In this document: positions 44,005-54,879 of the stretch, in pieces | Position numbering within the stretch: position 1 is the stretch's first letter | Layout of the letters: every line of letters begins with the position of its first letter | NCBI RefSeq assembly: GCF_000143415.4 | Contig: NW_003314308.1 | Coordinates: forward strand, 972,654-1,036,653 | Length of the DNA: 64,000 nucleotides | Source of the DNA: Selaginella moellendorffii | Lineage: Eukaryota > Streptophyta > Lycopodiopsida > Selaginellales > Selaginellaceae | Direction of reading: 5' to 3' | Made by a program: the position numbers and the translations under genes | The notes under the pieces: generated by a model | What the model saw: the letters and a program-made list of their open reading frames with translations, nothing else | Told to the model about the DNA's origin: nothing | The model's database searches: none

Positions 44005-44871
44005 TTAGAATCGACCATAGCCCATGGATCCAAGTTTGAGCCTGTGCTGCAATACCCTAGCGGGAGGGACGCGATTCTTAGCCGCCTTGGCTTGCGATTT
44101 CTGCCACCATAGCTCGTCCTCGTAGCTATACTTCCCCTCGCTCTCGGGCAGCTTCGAGTTATGATCGCCCTTGGACGAAGAAGAATTCTCGGCAGCAGAT
44201 CTAAATGGCTGGAGCTCAGGCACAGGGCTCAAATTCTCCACCGCCGAGGTAGCAGCAGCTTCCGGAGAAAACGCTGGGTTCCAGGTGAGCGCATTGTGCT
44301 CGGGAGGAGAGAATCCAAGAGAGCTTGGCGGCCAGAGTCCCGGATTGAAATCCCCCAGCGGCGGCCATGGATTTCGCCCGAATTGCGGGTGCCACAGCGG
44401 AGGATCCAGGCCCCCAAATGGCCGCCTGGATGGATCATCCATGGCAGCCGCGTCGATCTTGCCGAGATGCATCTTGAGGAGGCGGAGCTCCTGGGCCAGG
44501 GCGTCGCGCTCTCTCATCAATCCCTGCTTCTCCTGGAGCCATAGCTTCTCGGCGCTGACCCTGGCCTGGAGGAGCCCTTGCTTCTCCTGGAACCACATTT
44601 GCTCCGCGATCTTCCTCTCCTGCATCATCGCGTGCCTCTCCTGGAGCCACTTCTGGAGCGATTCCTGGTGCGCCAGCCGCAGCGCCGCCAGCGCCGCCTC
44701 CGATTCCTTGACAAACGCCGGGTAGACCCGGCTGGAGAACAGCATCTCCAGGTGCTCCATCTGCTTCTTCGTCTGCGCCATGGATGCGTAGAAGAGACTA
44801 TACATCCCACCGAGCTTGTGCGCGACGCCTCCATCCCCGTCGCCCCTGAAACCATCGGACACATCCGCCAT
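44005..44871 (-). CDS. COM1/GR1 N-terminal-domain paralogue lacking the Sae2 C-terminal domain
   Basis: Single exon, 288 residues, starting at ATG 44871 (MADVSDGFRGDG). Residues 20-45, GGMYSLFYASMAQTKKQMEH plus LEMLFSSRVYPAF, align with COM1 next door (ERMCTLFLASICQTKEHIEH, LEAVFSQNLYPAW). A coiled coil follows, with an internal repeat EKQGLLQARVSAEKLWLQEK. The rest is Pro/Ser-rich with no CxxC or RHR motif. The tail SYEDELWWQKSQAKAAKN is basic and aromatic. It lies 130 bp upstream of COM1 on the same strand, so it probably arose by tandem duplication. It could form mixed oligomers with COM1 (inference). Related plant proteins of unknown function exist, so it need not be lineage-specific. Confidence 0.75.
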   Translation of the reverse strand: MADVSDGFRGDGDGGVAHKLGGMYSLFYASMAQTKKQMEHLEMLFSSRVYPAFVKESEAALAALRLAHQESLQKWLQERHAMMQERKIAEQMWFQEKQGLLQARVSAEKLWLQEKQGLMRERDALAQELRLLKMHLGKIDAAAMDDPSRRPFGGLDPPLWHPQFGRNPWPPLGDFNPGLWPPSSLGFSPPEHNALTWNPAFSPEAAATSAVENLSPVPELQPFRSAAENSSSSKGDHNSKLPESEGKYSYEDELWWQKSQAKAAKNRVPPARVLQHRLKLGSMGYGRF

Positions 44872-44984
44872 CGCCACAACGAACTCTGAAGAACCCTAGC
44901 AATCCAAATTCCCGCCAAAAGAGAGGATATTCTGGTTTAAATCGCGTCTCAGGCTCGATTCCTGGGACACGCACTTCTTCGCTA

Positions 44985-46583
44985 TCATTGTGTCACTTCC
45001 AGGAGCCTCTTCGTCTCATCGTCACCCGAAACTTTGTTCCTCGCCATTCTCCCGAGGAAGAAGGGGCCGGGCGAGACCTTGGCTTCCACGTACACCTTGA
45101 GGAGCGCGTTGTAGAGCTTGGCGTCGCCATAGAGACCAAACAAGCTCATGAGCTTCTCGGCCCCCTCGACGTCCCTCTTGCTCGCAAACACCGGCATCAT
45201 CCCCAGCACCATCTCATAGTCCGGCTCGATCCTCTTGTCCACAACGTACTCCATCCCTTCCCGGAGCTTCTCCAGAGCTTTCTCCGGCTCGTCCCTCGCA
45301 AGGTAGCCCGATACCAGATGGTTGAAGGGAGCAAACCACGGGAATGAGAGCTCCAGCCTCAGCTTCTTCATCGTCAGCTCGGCCTTCTCCATCATCCCGT
45401 GCTTGGCGTAAACTCCGATCATCGCGCAGTATGGCTTCTGGATGGCCTTCTTCCGCGTCTTGAGCACCTGGTTGAGTACGTCCTCGGCTCTAGAGATCTT
45501 CCCGAGAATCCCAAACGCGTTGATGGCCGCTACAAATCTCCCTGCTAGAGTCCAGCTCTCTTTGTGGATCATGCTCCACAGCTTCTCGACCATGTCCGGC
45601 TTTCCCAAGTAGGCGTACACCACCATCATGTCCGACCGTGTGGCGTTCCTCACTTTCTCGTCGTGAACATCTATCTTCTTGAGCGCTGCCTCGGCTGCTT
45701 CTTCGAGACCATCGATCGCCCCGATCCTGTTCCGGTACTTGAAGAGCAGGAGATACGTGAGAGGATTCGGTTGCCCGCCGGAAGCCACTAGATCTTGGTA
45801 GAGCTGCAAAACTTCGCGGTGCCTGTTCCTCCGGAGGAAGAGTATCATCATCACGTTGCAGGCCCTTGCGTTGTTGAGCTTGAGCGCTGTATGCCACGCC
45901 TCCGCCTTTAGCATCACATTACTCCTGGACATGGAGGCGATCAAGGCTGTCGAGACCTCCTCCGTCTTGAGCTCAGCAGGAACTCGGTCGTAAATTCGCT
46001 CGGCTTTGATAGGACTCGCGTAGCGGCACGTCAACTTTATCTGGAGTGCGTAGTCTCTGGGAGTGACTGTGAATGGCTTGTCATCAACAATCCAGTTGAT
46101 GATCTGCGCGGAGAAAAAAAGCAATCGATCACAAAAAAAACTTTTTTTTCTACGATCTCGTACCTGTAGTGCTCGGATCTGGCGCCGGATGTAGCACAGC
46201 TTGTGACAAATGCTGATGAGAGCTTCTTTCGACACCAGGTTTCCTCGAGAAATCCACGCGTGGATGATCTTGAGAGCCCGGGTCGGGCTCGCCTCCACCT
46301 TCTTCCACAGCCGATTGAACTGCTCAGGGTCCATCTCGTCGTCATCCATGGTCCGGAATTTCATCCGCATTATCGGATCATCGTCCAGCTCGTTCTTGAT
46401 TGCCGCCTTCTTCTTCACCTGCACGGCCTGCGAGAAATTCCGGGCAGCGAATCCACCCAGGTCCGACGCCGATGATTCACAGCTTCCCAATCCCACGCTC
46501 TTCGCCGCATTCAAGCAAGGAATCGTCGTGCCGGGAGATCCAAAGTGCCTGGCACAGCGCCCGGTGAGACGAGTTATCTGCAT
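44985..46583 (-). CDS. P-class pentatricopeptide repeat protein, probably mitochondrial (PPR 1)
   Basis: Two exons, 46164-46583 and 44985-46103, giving 512 residues. The 60-bp intron (GTACGAG...GCGCAG) is in frame and has no stop, so retention would simply add 20 residues. The N-terminus MQITRLTGRCARHFGS is Arg-rich with no acid, a likely mitochondrial presequence. PPR helices run over about residues 110-490 (SDMMVVYAYLGKPDMVEKLW, YCAMIGVYAKHGMMEKAELT, YNALLKVYVEAKV). No E, E+ or DYW domain. P-class PPRs bind organelle RNA. The C-terminus (DAKLYNALLKVYVEAKV) is shared with the two PPRs at 51-55 kb, marking them as paralogues. The ATG is the first in frame; a GTG further upstream is not used. 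Divergent from RPL11. Confidence 0.9.
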   Translation of the reverse strand: MQITRLTGRCARHFGSPGTTIPCLNAAKSVGLGSCESSASDLGGFAARNFSQAVQVKKKAAIKNELDDDPIMRMKFRTMDDDEMDPEQFNRLWKKVEASPTRALKIIHAWISRGNLVSKEALISICHKLCYIRRQIRALQVRDRRKKSFFCDRLLFFSAQIINWIVDDKPFTVTPRDYALQIKLTCRYASPIKAERIYDRVPAELKTEEVSTALIASMSRSNVMLKAEAWHTALKLNNARACNVMMILFLRRNRHREVLQLYQDLVASGGQPNPLTYLLLFKYRNRIGAIDGLEEAAEAALKKIDVHDEKVRNATRSDMMVVYAYLGKPDMVEKLWSMIHKESWTLAGRFVAAINAFGILGKISRAEDVLNQVLKTRKKAIQKPYCAMIGVYAKHGMMEKAELTMKKLRLELSFPWFAPFNHLVSGYLARDEPEKALEKLREGMEYVVDKRIEPDYEMVLGMMPVFASKRDVEGAEKLMSLFGLYGDAKLYNALLKVYVEAKVSPGPFFLGRMARNKVSGDDETKRLLEVTQ

Positions 46584-46584
46584 T

Positions 46585-46593
46585 CTAGCGCAT
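46585..46593 (-). promoter_or_regulatory. Two-codon upstream ORF (ATG CGC TAG) before PPR 1
   Basis: A minimal uORF ends one base before the PPR 1 start codon. If transcripts begin upstream of 46593, ribosomes would meet this start first. Whether it is in the mature leader depends on the transcription start, which cannot be seen. Confidence 0.4.
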
Positions 46594-46686
46594 TCCACCG
46601 CATTACCTCTGGATCGCTGCTTGCCGGCACGCCCGTAGCAATGCCCTCCCGATCACTGCTCGCCCAATGCCCATGGAATGATCGAT

Positions 46687-46695
46687 AAACCCTAA
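46687..46695 (+). promoter_or_regulatory. Telo-box (AAACCCTAA)
   Basis: Perfect telo-box in the 207-bp gap between PPR 1 and RPL11. In plants this motif is common just upstream of ribosomal-protein genes. A related GAACCCTAGG lies at about 46747. Confidence 0.6.
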
Positions 46696-46790
46696 CTCAT
46701 CCCAGCCGTTAAACTGCTCAACATATCCCTGCCGTTGATTCGCCTAGAACCCTAGGAGGGTCTCGCCCTAATCTTTGGAGGCGCTGCGCC

Positions 46791-47467
<677 letters not shown>

Positions 47468-49243
47468 GATCATCGTGATGGACTTTCTTTTTTGTTCTAT
47501 CAAAAGCTTTAGGGTTCTTGGAGCTCGGGTTTACGCTGAATATATAAAAGCGTGTTAACCACGTGGATTTAGGTTTTTGACCAGAGTTTGACCGGGCTGT
47601 AGACCGTTGACGAGGAACGGTTGGGATGGAAACGGAAAGTGGTGATAACGATAACGATGAATCTGTCAACTTTCCTGATAGTTCTTTGTCTTTTGCTATT
47701 ATACATTGGCAAAAGAGCAAGGACTCTTTTGTGGTGTTATCTATCTTGGTTCGGACTAGACGTTTCCATATTTTAAAGAGAAAGCTCGAAGTTTTCCGCG
47801 AATGCTACATTGAGAAAGGCCAAGTCCAGTACACAAAAATTGGATGCTAAGAAGGGTCCACAAACCAAATCAAATCCGACCTAAGAACTTACAGTCTTAG
47901 TGCCTTCTACACTTTACACTTTTGTGGCGTCAAGAAAAGCAAAAGATGCCAACATTCATGAGCTCAAATCAAATGGGGATGCTTCACCAAACAAGGCTAT
48001 TCACACCTAGACCCTCTTTGTCAAGAAAGAAAATGGCAAATTTCCAACCTTGCAAGTCGAAATCCCTGAGGAGTGTGTAGTAACTACTGGAAAAGAAATT
48101 TTTACGGTTCTTATTACCTTCATCGTACAGTTGTCAAGCAATCCAGATTGGAAGGAACCATTCCTAAACAAAACATAAATGCATGATCGTCCATGGATCT
48201 TTTCTATACATTTACAATGCTTCTATCCCTTGCAGCGGCTGGCCACAAGCAAAAAGCCTGTGTACTATGCTTGTTTTTCCTGTAATGTAACCATTCATGG
48301 CTGTCTTGAGTCAGGGACAAGATGAGGCATGCAAAGATTAGGTTAAAAAAGAAGAAAAGAGCGTGATCGATGTGATGTGATAGACTGCTACCTTACTACA
48401 TCATCTGGCTGAGATGGTTGTACGGAAGTAGGAATCCAAACCGGACACCCAAATTGCTACAATCCTTTCAAAGCTGGCAACCATTGATACCCATCACATG
48501 GGCCCAATCCCCGTATGCTGCCAGGCATGGGTCTCGGCGCGCTGGTACTTTTGGCCATTGGCCATTTCTACCCCAATATAAAGACCAAGTGTTTGAAGCT
48601 CACCCAAAGCCAGTGTAGTAGAGTCCATCTTCTCTTTGGTCCTCACTCTCACAATTTCCCCCTTCCCTGTTCTTCCCATTTCCCCTTCCCTCTCTCTCCT
48701 CTCACTCTCTCAATTCCTTGCATTTCCATCCATTTGCATGGTTTGTGACGCGCATTGCGCTGCTGGGACTGCTCTGCAAAGTTTGGTTTGCTAGGATTTG
48801 AGGTTGTAGAAGTGTAGAAAAGATAGAACAATCTCTTTCTCTTTCTTGTGATTTCCATAGAGCCTGCTTACCAGAGAGCTTAACTGCGAGAGAGAAATTT
48901 GTCCAGAGAGACCGGTCTATGATACAGCACGGCGACTGGCTTTACTTTTGAAAGGAGCAGTGATTTTGCTACTGTCTCCCGAGGAGTAGGCTGTTCTTGG
49001 CTGTTTGAATTGCTGGGATCTTCCATTCGAGTAGGGGTGTTGTTGTTATTTTTTTTCATGCAACTCCCTCAAGACTGACTCTTAGATCTGGTAGTAGAAG
49101 CAGGAGAGATAAAAGCGAGCACAGAGATCAAACAAGAAAAAGGAACTTAGATTCACGTAGTTTGTCTGCTTGATTAATTACTCATTCATAGTCTCTTCCC
49201 TTTTCTCTTCATCCCTTTAAGCTATCTAGTGAGGACCAAAGGA
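47468..49243. other. Intergenic region and probable long leader of the next gene
   Basis: 47468-48500 holds only short frames; one at 47626-47850 begins near an hAT-like phrase (GGATGGAAACGGAAAGTGG) but lacks support. AATATAAAG at about 48575 could be a TATA box for the gene starting at 49244, followed by a strongly pyrimidine-rich tract at 48640-48720 typical of a 5' leader. If so, the leader is about 600 bases and may be spliced. Confidence 0.4.
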
Positions 49244-50925
49244 ATGGACTTGGAGCACTCCTCTCCAGCAAACATGTCGTAAGTTTCTTTTTCTTCTTTG
49301 CAAAAACTAATGGTTCTTTCTAACGCAGTCCCCGGAAGAAGTACTCTACACACTTCCTTATGTCCTTTGCTGCTTTTGATAGTTGCCGGAAACCTCCTGC
49401 CAACATCGATCTAAGGTAACACCAGCTCTTCCAGAGCTTGTTTGGACTGAGCTCTCTATAACAGGGAGATAAACTCCGAGGTTTCAGTAGAGGAGGACAT
49501 TCCGGAATGGAGACGGAGAGCGTCGACTCCCTCTCCAAAGAATGGAAATCGCAGTAAAAATCGTCTTTCACACAGTTTGTCGGCTTCGTTTCGTTCTCAG
49601 GGGAAAGAACACTGCTCGAACCGGGAAGAGCATGTCTCGACATTCCCCACGAAGAACAGGGTGGCGAAAGATGCTACTGTGAAGGTAAGAGTGTGTTTAG
49701 TTGAGATGGAGCTCGCTTAACTTTGGATGATTTGATTTGCAGCTCGACCAGCATCCGGTAGAACCCAAAGGTCTGTTTCCACGATGTTTAGTTTACACGC
49801 TCTTCATACGTGTTTTGCTATGGCAGGGTCTAATCCTCGCCGTCTGGACTACAAACTTCGACACAAACTCACACCTCTGGAAGTTGCCAAGGTTGATAAC
49901 GAGATCAAGAGAGGAAACTTTAGCGCTTCTCCAGGTAAAACTTCTCAGCAAAAGTGCTCGAAACTCATGCGTAGAACATTGATTCTTCTCCAGGAGCATC
50001 GGATAGTGAAACTTCGACCGAGCTTTCGGACCAGAAAATAGATCTGGACACTTTGTTCGTGATAGAAAAGAGCCCGGTCCTCCCGATGCCTACGGCTCCA
50101 ACACTAGAAGAGATCGAGAAGGACATGAAGGTGGGAGGAGGAACATCAGGCTTCTTGACATGCCAGGACGTGGAGAAATCCATCCTGACCGTGACCGAGG
50201 AGCTCGGTTCTAGCAGTAGTATCAGTCCAAGAGAGCAATGGCCGGATGGAGAAGACAAGGTTGCGTCCAAGCACATCCTGTCGCTGCTCCAAAGAAAGCC
50301 TTCAGACGAAGAACACCTCGAGGAGGAGAACGTAGAAAGTTGCAAGAAGGATCTCGTCGGCGAGCTCATCTCCCAAGTTCCCATCCTTTCGAATCTGGAA
50401 GAGATGCTCAAGATAGCCAACTCCGACTCCAAACGCGACGCGAGCTTCGGGAAGCGCCGGTTGATGTACAACGACACGATCGACTCCATGCGAACTGCGG
50501 TGAAACCATCCAAGCACGACAACATAGTAGCTCCAGGAAAATGCGAGAGTTTTAGTCCAGCCACCACCTTGTGGCAAACAGCGCAACCATTCCAGCAGCA
50601 GCAGCAGCATTGGGAGACCAAGCTTCCTCCTCCTCTCGGTGGCTTACTGCGGCCACCATCGCTAAACTACTCGGCTCCTCCAAATACTTTCCTCCACACC
50701 CGGCCAGTGGCAGCAGGGATGGGGGAAACTCCTCTAGTTCCTCAGGCTCTACAGGCCCTCCAGCGGCTCGTGGATCATCAGCTCCACATCCTCAACAGCA
50801 TCCCGGGCGAGGTTACTCCAGGGATGCTGCATCAGAGATTGAGTCGGAGTGTTTTGGGTTATCCGGCCACGGGAACTCACCTCCTCCTTGCAACTTCTGG
50901 TGCTCCAGCGTATAGATTTGCATGA
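49244..50925 (+). CDS. Probable eIF4E-binding protein, CBE1/4E-T-like
   Basis: Six exons: 49244-49278, 49329-49415, 49465-49684, 49743-49770, 49827-49934 and 49994-50925. All are GT-AG and close at 470 codons (469 residues). The second exon carries KKYSTHFLMSFAAFDSCRKP. Y17-STHF-L22-M23 fits the canonical eIF4E-binding motif YxxxxLPhi in the same setting (K-K-Y-S-x-x-F-L) as 4E-T and plant CBE1 proteins. The rest is disordered and Ser/Glu-rich, with conserved-looking helices LVGELISQVPILSNLEEMLK and LVPQALQALQRLVDHQLHIL near the C-terminus. If the assignment holds it acts in cytoplasmic mRNA repression or decay. The assignment rests on one short motif plus layout, so it is moderate only. Confidence 0.6.
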
Positions 50926-51150
50926 GCTCTATTCTAACTTGGTGAATCAACTTATGCACAGAACTTTGTTCTTTTATAAGCTTTCATATTTATTTATCCT
51001 TTTTACTATATTTACATGTTACATTTGTAATTTAAAATATTGTTTGAGGAAACAATCATCATTAAAATTACTCATCCACCTTACAGTTGACTAGTTAAAC
51101 AAAAAATATATTAATCAATCCTGGAGAATAGAATATTCTCAAAACCCCAC

Positions 51151-53062
51151 CTAGATGCTCTCTTCTCTCTCTCTACTCTCCACCTTCTTGGCTGGAAGAT
51201 TGATCCGCCTCAGCAGCTCTAGCGATTCATCGTTTGGCCTCACGCCCGCTGCCAGCATCCGTCCATCAAACCCAAACACTGGAACTTCTGCCTTGATGTA
51301 CGCCTTGAGCAGCCAGTTGTAAACCTCGACGTCGGACCCTTGTCTCTCACGCTTGAGATCGCGAACAATGCTCTCGGCCCGCGAGAAATCCCCCTGCTCG
51401 GCCAAAACTCGCAGCACCAGCAGCGTGGTGGCACGCAGCGGCTTGGGATGCCCCAGCAAGCTCCGATCCCACGCCTTTCCATACTGTATCAGCGCGTTGC
51501 TGTGATCCCTGGCGTCGATGTAGCCCGCCACCATCGCGTGATAGATCGCGGGATGGCACTCAAACCCGGCCCGGAAGAGCTGCTTGTAGAGCTCGTTTGC
51601 CTTCTCCATGCGCCCGTTGCTCGCGTACACGGCGATCATGGCTCGGTACGACTGGATGTTGAGAGTGAACTTGTTGCCAATCTCGTTGAACAGCCTCTCG
51701 GCGCGCTCCACCTCTCCCAGCTGCCTGTATGAATCCAGCAAGCAGTTGTAGCTGCTGGACGAGAACTTCTTGAACGTCTTGAGGAGGATGGAGCGTAAGT
51801 TCTCGATCGCGGCCAGGTCTCGCAGCAGCGTGTAGATCCGCAGCATGCACTCGTAGATGAAGAGCGGCTGCCTGGACGTGAGCTGCTCATCCAGAAACTT
51901 TCGTACCTCGGCCTCGATCCCGTCAAAGCCACCGATCTTCTGCTTGGCTCGCAGCACGATGAGGTACGTGTGAGCGTCGGGAGCTACGCCGAGAGAGCTG
52001 AGCTCGTCATACATGGCGCGGACCTTGTCGTCCTCGTTCTTGCGCTTGTACATGTCGAGCATGATGTTGTAAGGCTCGACGCGAGTGATCAAGTTAAGGC
52101 TCTTCATCTCGCTCATGGTGTCCTCGGCGGCGGGGATGGCGTGCCATCTCGCGAAGACTTGGAGCATCGCCGTGTAGGCGTCCTCGGATCTCAGCTCCGC
52201 CGGCATCTCCCAGAAGCACCTGGTCGCTTGGAACTTGGAGATCCGGCCAACCAGCTCCAGAAGAAGGACGTGGTCCGACTCCTCGATCTCGAAAACTTTG
52301 TTCCTGATCATCCAGTCGCATATCTACAAGACAAGAAGAAGAAATTGTCAAAAGCACGAGAAAGAGAAGAAGAAAAATCAAGAAGAGCAAGAGAAGAAAA
52401 TAACAAGGACAAGCAAGAGAAGCAAAGGACGAGGCAAAGAAGGAAAGAAACAACAAAACTGACGAGCAAGAGAACCAAAGAAAAAGAGGAAACATAGCAA
52501 AAGAAGCAAAGAAGACGAAGAAAAATCAAGACGTGCAAGAAAAGCAAAGAAGAAGAAGAAATATCAAGAGGACGAGCAAGAGAAGCAAAGAAGAAGAAGA
52601 AAAATCAAGAGGACGAGCAAGAGAAGAAGAAGAACGAAAACTTTGTTCTAGGAACTTACTTCGCGAGCCTGCCCAAACTTCGCAGTGATCCGGAGCTTGT
52701 AGATGACGTTGAGCAAGTGCTTCTTCTCCATCTTGACGCTTTGCATGTATTCTTGGACGATTGGAAGAACGCTCCTGCGGAAAGAGATCTTCGCGACGCT
52801 CTGCCACAGCCGCAGCCACGTCGTGTCGTGGTACTCGAAACGAATCTCATGGATCCCTCTCCGGAACGCCAGTCTCGCCGCGGCATTCTTCCGATCGATC
52901 GCAGAGGTGACACTGCTGGAGGGTTGTGACACTACCCTGCAGCGGCGCGGATTCTATGAATGAAAATCCTCGCATTTTCAGTGCGCTCGATCGACCATTC
53001 GCGGCCTACCTGGAGAGAAGCGAAGCCGCGCCTCGAGCTCCTCCTCGCAACGCTGCGCTCAT
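51151..53062 (-). CDS. P-class pentatricopeptide repeat protein (PPR 2)
   Basis: Three exons: 53010-53062, 52660-52936 and 51151-52323, closing at 501 codons (500 residues). The first exon gives MSAALRGGARGAASLLS, a good mitochondrial presequence. Without it there is an in-frame stop upstream of exon 2. PPR helices include AYTAMLQVFARWHAIPAAED, YNIMLDMYKRKNEDDKVRAM, YRAMIAVYASNGRMEKANEL and YHAMVAGYIDARDHSNALIQ. No editing (DYW) domain. The C-terminus DVEVYNWLLKAYIKAEVPVF aligns with PPR 1 and PPR 3. Its start codon lies 39 bp from that of PPR 3 on the opposite strand. Intron 2 (336 bp) is purine-rich. Confidence 0.9.
52324..52659. repeat. Purine-rich low-complexity intron of PPR 2
   Basis: On the plus strand it consists almost wholly of GAA/GAGCAA-type repeats, with a longer unit AAATCAAGAGGACGAGCAAG recurring at about 52560 and 52605. 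On the transcribed strand it is a long polypyrimidine run, as expected near 3' splice sites, but far longer than needed. Confidence 0.8.
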
Positions 53063-53101
53063 TCTATAAACCCTAGAGACCGAGCTAGGGTTTAAGCGGC
53101 A
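53063..53101. promoter_or_regulatory. 39-bp bidirectional gap with inverted telo-box pair
   Basis: Everything between the start codons of PPR 2 (minus) and PPR 3 (plus). It contains AAACCCTAG at 53068-53076 and its exact reverse complement CTAGGGTTT at 53085-53093, separated by 8 bases. Each gene therefore has an identical telo-box at nearly the same distance from its ATG. No TATA box fits. Transcription must start inside the opposite gene or give nearly leaderless mRNAs. Confidence 0.75.
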
Positions 53102-54879
53102 ATGCGCAGGGCTCTTCGCCTGGGACGAAGTGCCGCAGTGATCCACAGGTAACATAGACTCGCTTCTGCGCTCTTGATGCGATTCTTGCCCCGGCAGGAA
53201 CGATTTCTTGGTTTTCCAGCCGAAATCTTGCCTCGCGCGCGCGCATTCCACGCTGCTGCTGCATCGATCGCCGGGATTCCAGTGTAATATCAAGAATGTG
53301 GGACTCCGGATGCTCCAATCCAGGCGCTATGTGTCCGAGACCGAGGAAGAGGAGGAGGAATCGCCAGACGGCGATGGCGATTTGGATGAGAATCAAGAAT
53401 GGCCGACGGCGGAATTGCCCGGCGATTGTGTGGATGATCAGGTTCTCATCCTCTGGGAGCCCAACGCGGAGGATACTTACGTGCAAACTCTTGCCCCCCT
53501 GTGGAAGAGAATCCTGCGAGCGCTTCCACAGAGCCAGCACAACGTGGTGGAAATGATCCAGGAGTGGAGTGACAGTGATTCGCACTACTTCCGTGCTTAC
53601 AACAGCGATCGCTTGAGGAGCTATCTAAGAGTTATCATCGCAAGGCTGCGACGAAGAAGCCGGTTCTTGCAAGCTCTACAGGTGAGCTCTCGGATGTTTT
53701 TTTTCTTTCTTCTCGGTTTCTTCTACAACGAGTTTTCTCTTCACGCAGATATCAAACTGGATGTTTCACGACAGGAGATTCACAGTCGCTACGCAAGATC
53801 TCGTGATGCGTTTGTACCTGACGAGTCGATCTGGGCTTTTCGAGGAGGCCGAGAAGATCCTAGCGGAAGTTCACTTCACGCAGCGCAACGAATGGGCATA
53901 CTTGGCGCTGCTCTCCGGGTATGCTAGCAGGAGGCACGTAACGAGAGCCGAGAAGCTGTGGAGGAGGATGAAAGAAAGAGGATTGACGAGGAGCCCGCAC
54001 GGCTACAACAACATGCTCATCATGTACAAGCGGAAGAAGGTCCACTCCAGGCTCCGCCAGCTTTTCGTGGAGATGGTGCTCTCCGGAGTAGTTCCCGATG
54101 CCACGACTTTTCTGGTGATTCTCAGCGCGCGAGAACAGATTGGTGGCTTCCAGGGGATCGAGAAGCGAGCTCGTCATGCCATGGCGAACTTGGAGATTCT
54201 AAATCTCCCGTGGTTCACCATGGAGGTGGTGATGCGAGTCTACGGCTTCCTCGGTGACTTGGAAGGGGTTGAAAGGATGTGGAAGAGAGTCCAGCGGAGG
54301 TCCAGCCTCCATCACACGTCCTTCTTGTGTGCGATAGAGGCCTTCAGCATGGCCGGGGCGATGGAAACTTCCGAGGCCATTTTCCAGAAGATGGGAAACG
54401 AGACCAAGGACTCTGATCTTCAGCGGCACTACGTGATGATCGAGGCCTACTGCCGGGAAGGGATGACAGGCAAGGCTCAAGGACTGCTGAGAAAGCTGAT
54501 TGCCAAGGGTCGGTCTCCAGCACCGTTTGCTTTCAACTCCATCATCCAGTGCTTCCTGAAGGACAAGCAACTCGACCGAGCTCTGGAGCTGTTCTATGTT
54601 TCCTTGAACCGGTTTGGGACAAGGCAGACATTGGCTCTGGGACCGTCCATTCTGGGAATCATGGAAGTATACGCTAAAGCCGGAGACGTGAACGCTGCCG
54701 AGCAGATCGTCCACAAGTGCCAAGAGTGCCACTACTTTTCGGACGTGAGGCTGTACAACGCACTGCTCAAGGTGTATCTCAACTCTCAAGTCCCAGCAAC
54801 GGGCATTGAAGATCGTTTCAGGGATTGCCTGATGCAAGGCGACACTGAATCGCTAGAGCTGCTGAGGAAGGCATTTTAG
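53102..54879 (+). CDS. P-class pentatricopeptide repeat protein (PPR 3)
   Basis: Three exons: 53102-53148, 53198-53681 and 53749-54879, closing at 554 codons (553 residues). The N-terminus MRRALRLGRSAAVIHR is a strong mitochondrial presequence. An acidic linker (ETEEEEEESPDGDGDLDE) follows and is unusual. PPR helices cover about 180-540: EWAYLALLSGYASRRHVTRA, YNNMLIMYKRKKVHSRLRQL, FLVILSAREQIGGFQGIEKR and YNALLKVYLNSQVPATGIED. The layout and C-terminus match PPR 2 and PPR 1, so head-to-head PPR 2/PPR 3 probably arose by inverted duplication. No DYW domain. RNA target unknown. Confidence 0.9.

Noticed and set aside
47600-47850. Possible hAT transposon end or a 74-residue gene
   Set aside because: Only a faint resemblance to hAT subterminal sequence. 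No terminal inverted repeats, target duplication or transposase.
49965-50621. 218-codon minus-strand frame
   Set aside because: Antisense to the spliced eIF4E-binding-protein model, which has consistent junctions and phase.
52648-52932. Separate 94-residue protein with a GTG start upstream of PPR 2
   Set aside because: It is exon 2 of PPR 2. An acceptor CTGCAG and a short first exon with ATG and a presequence explain it.
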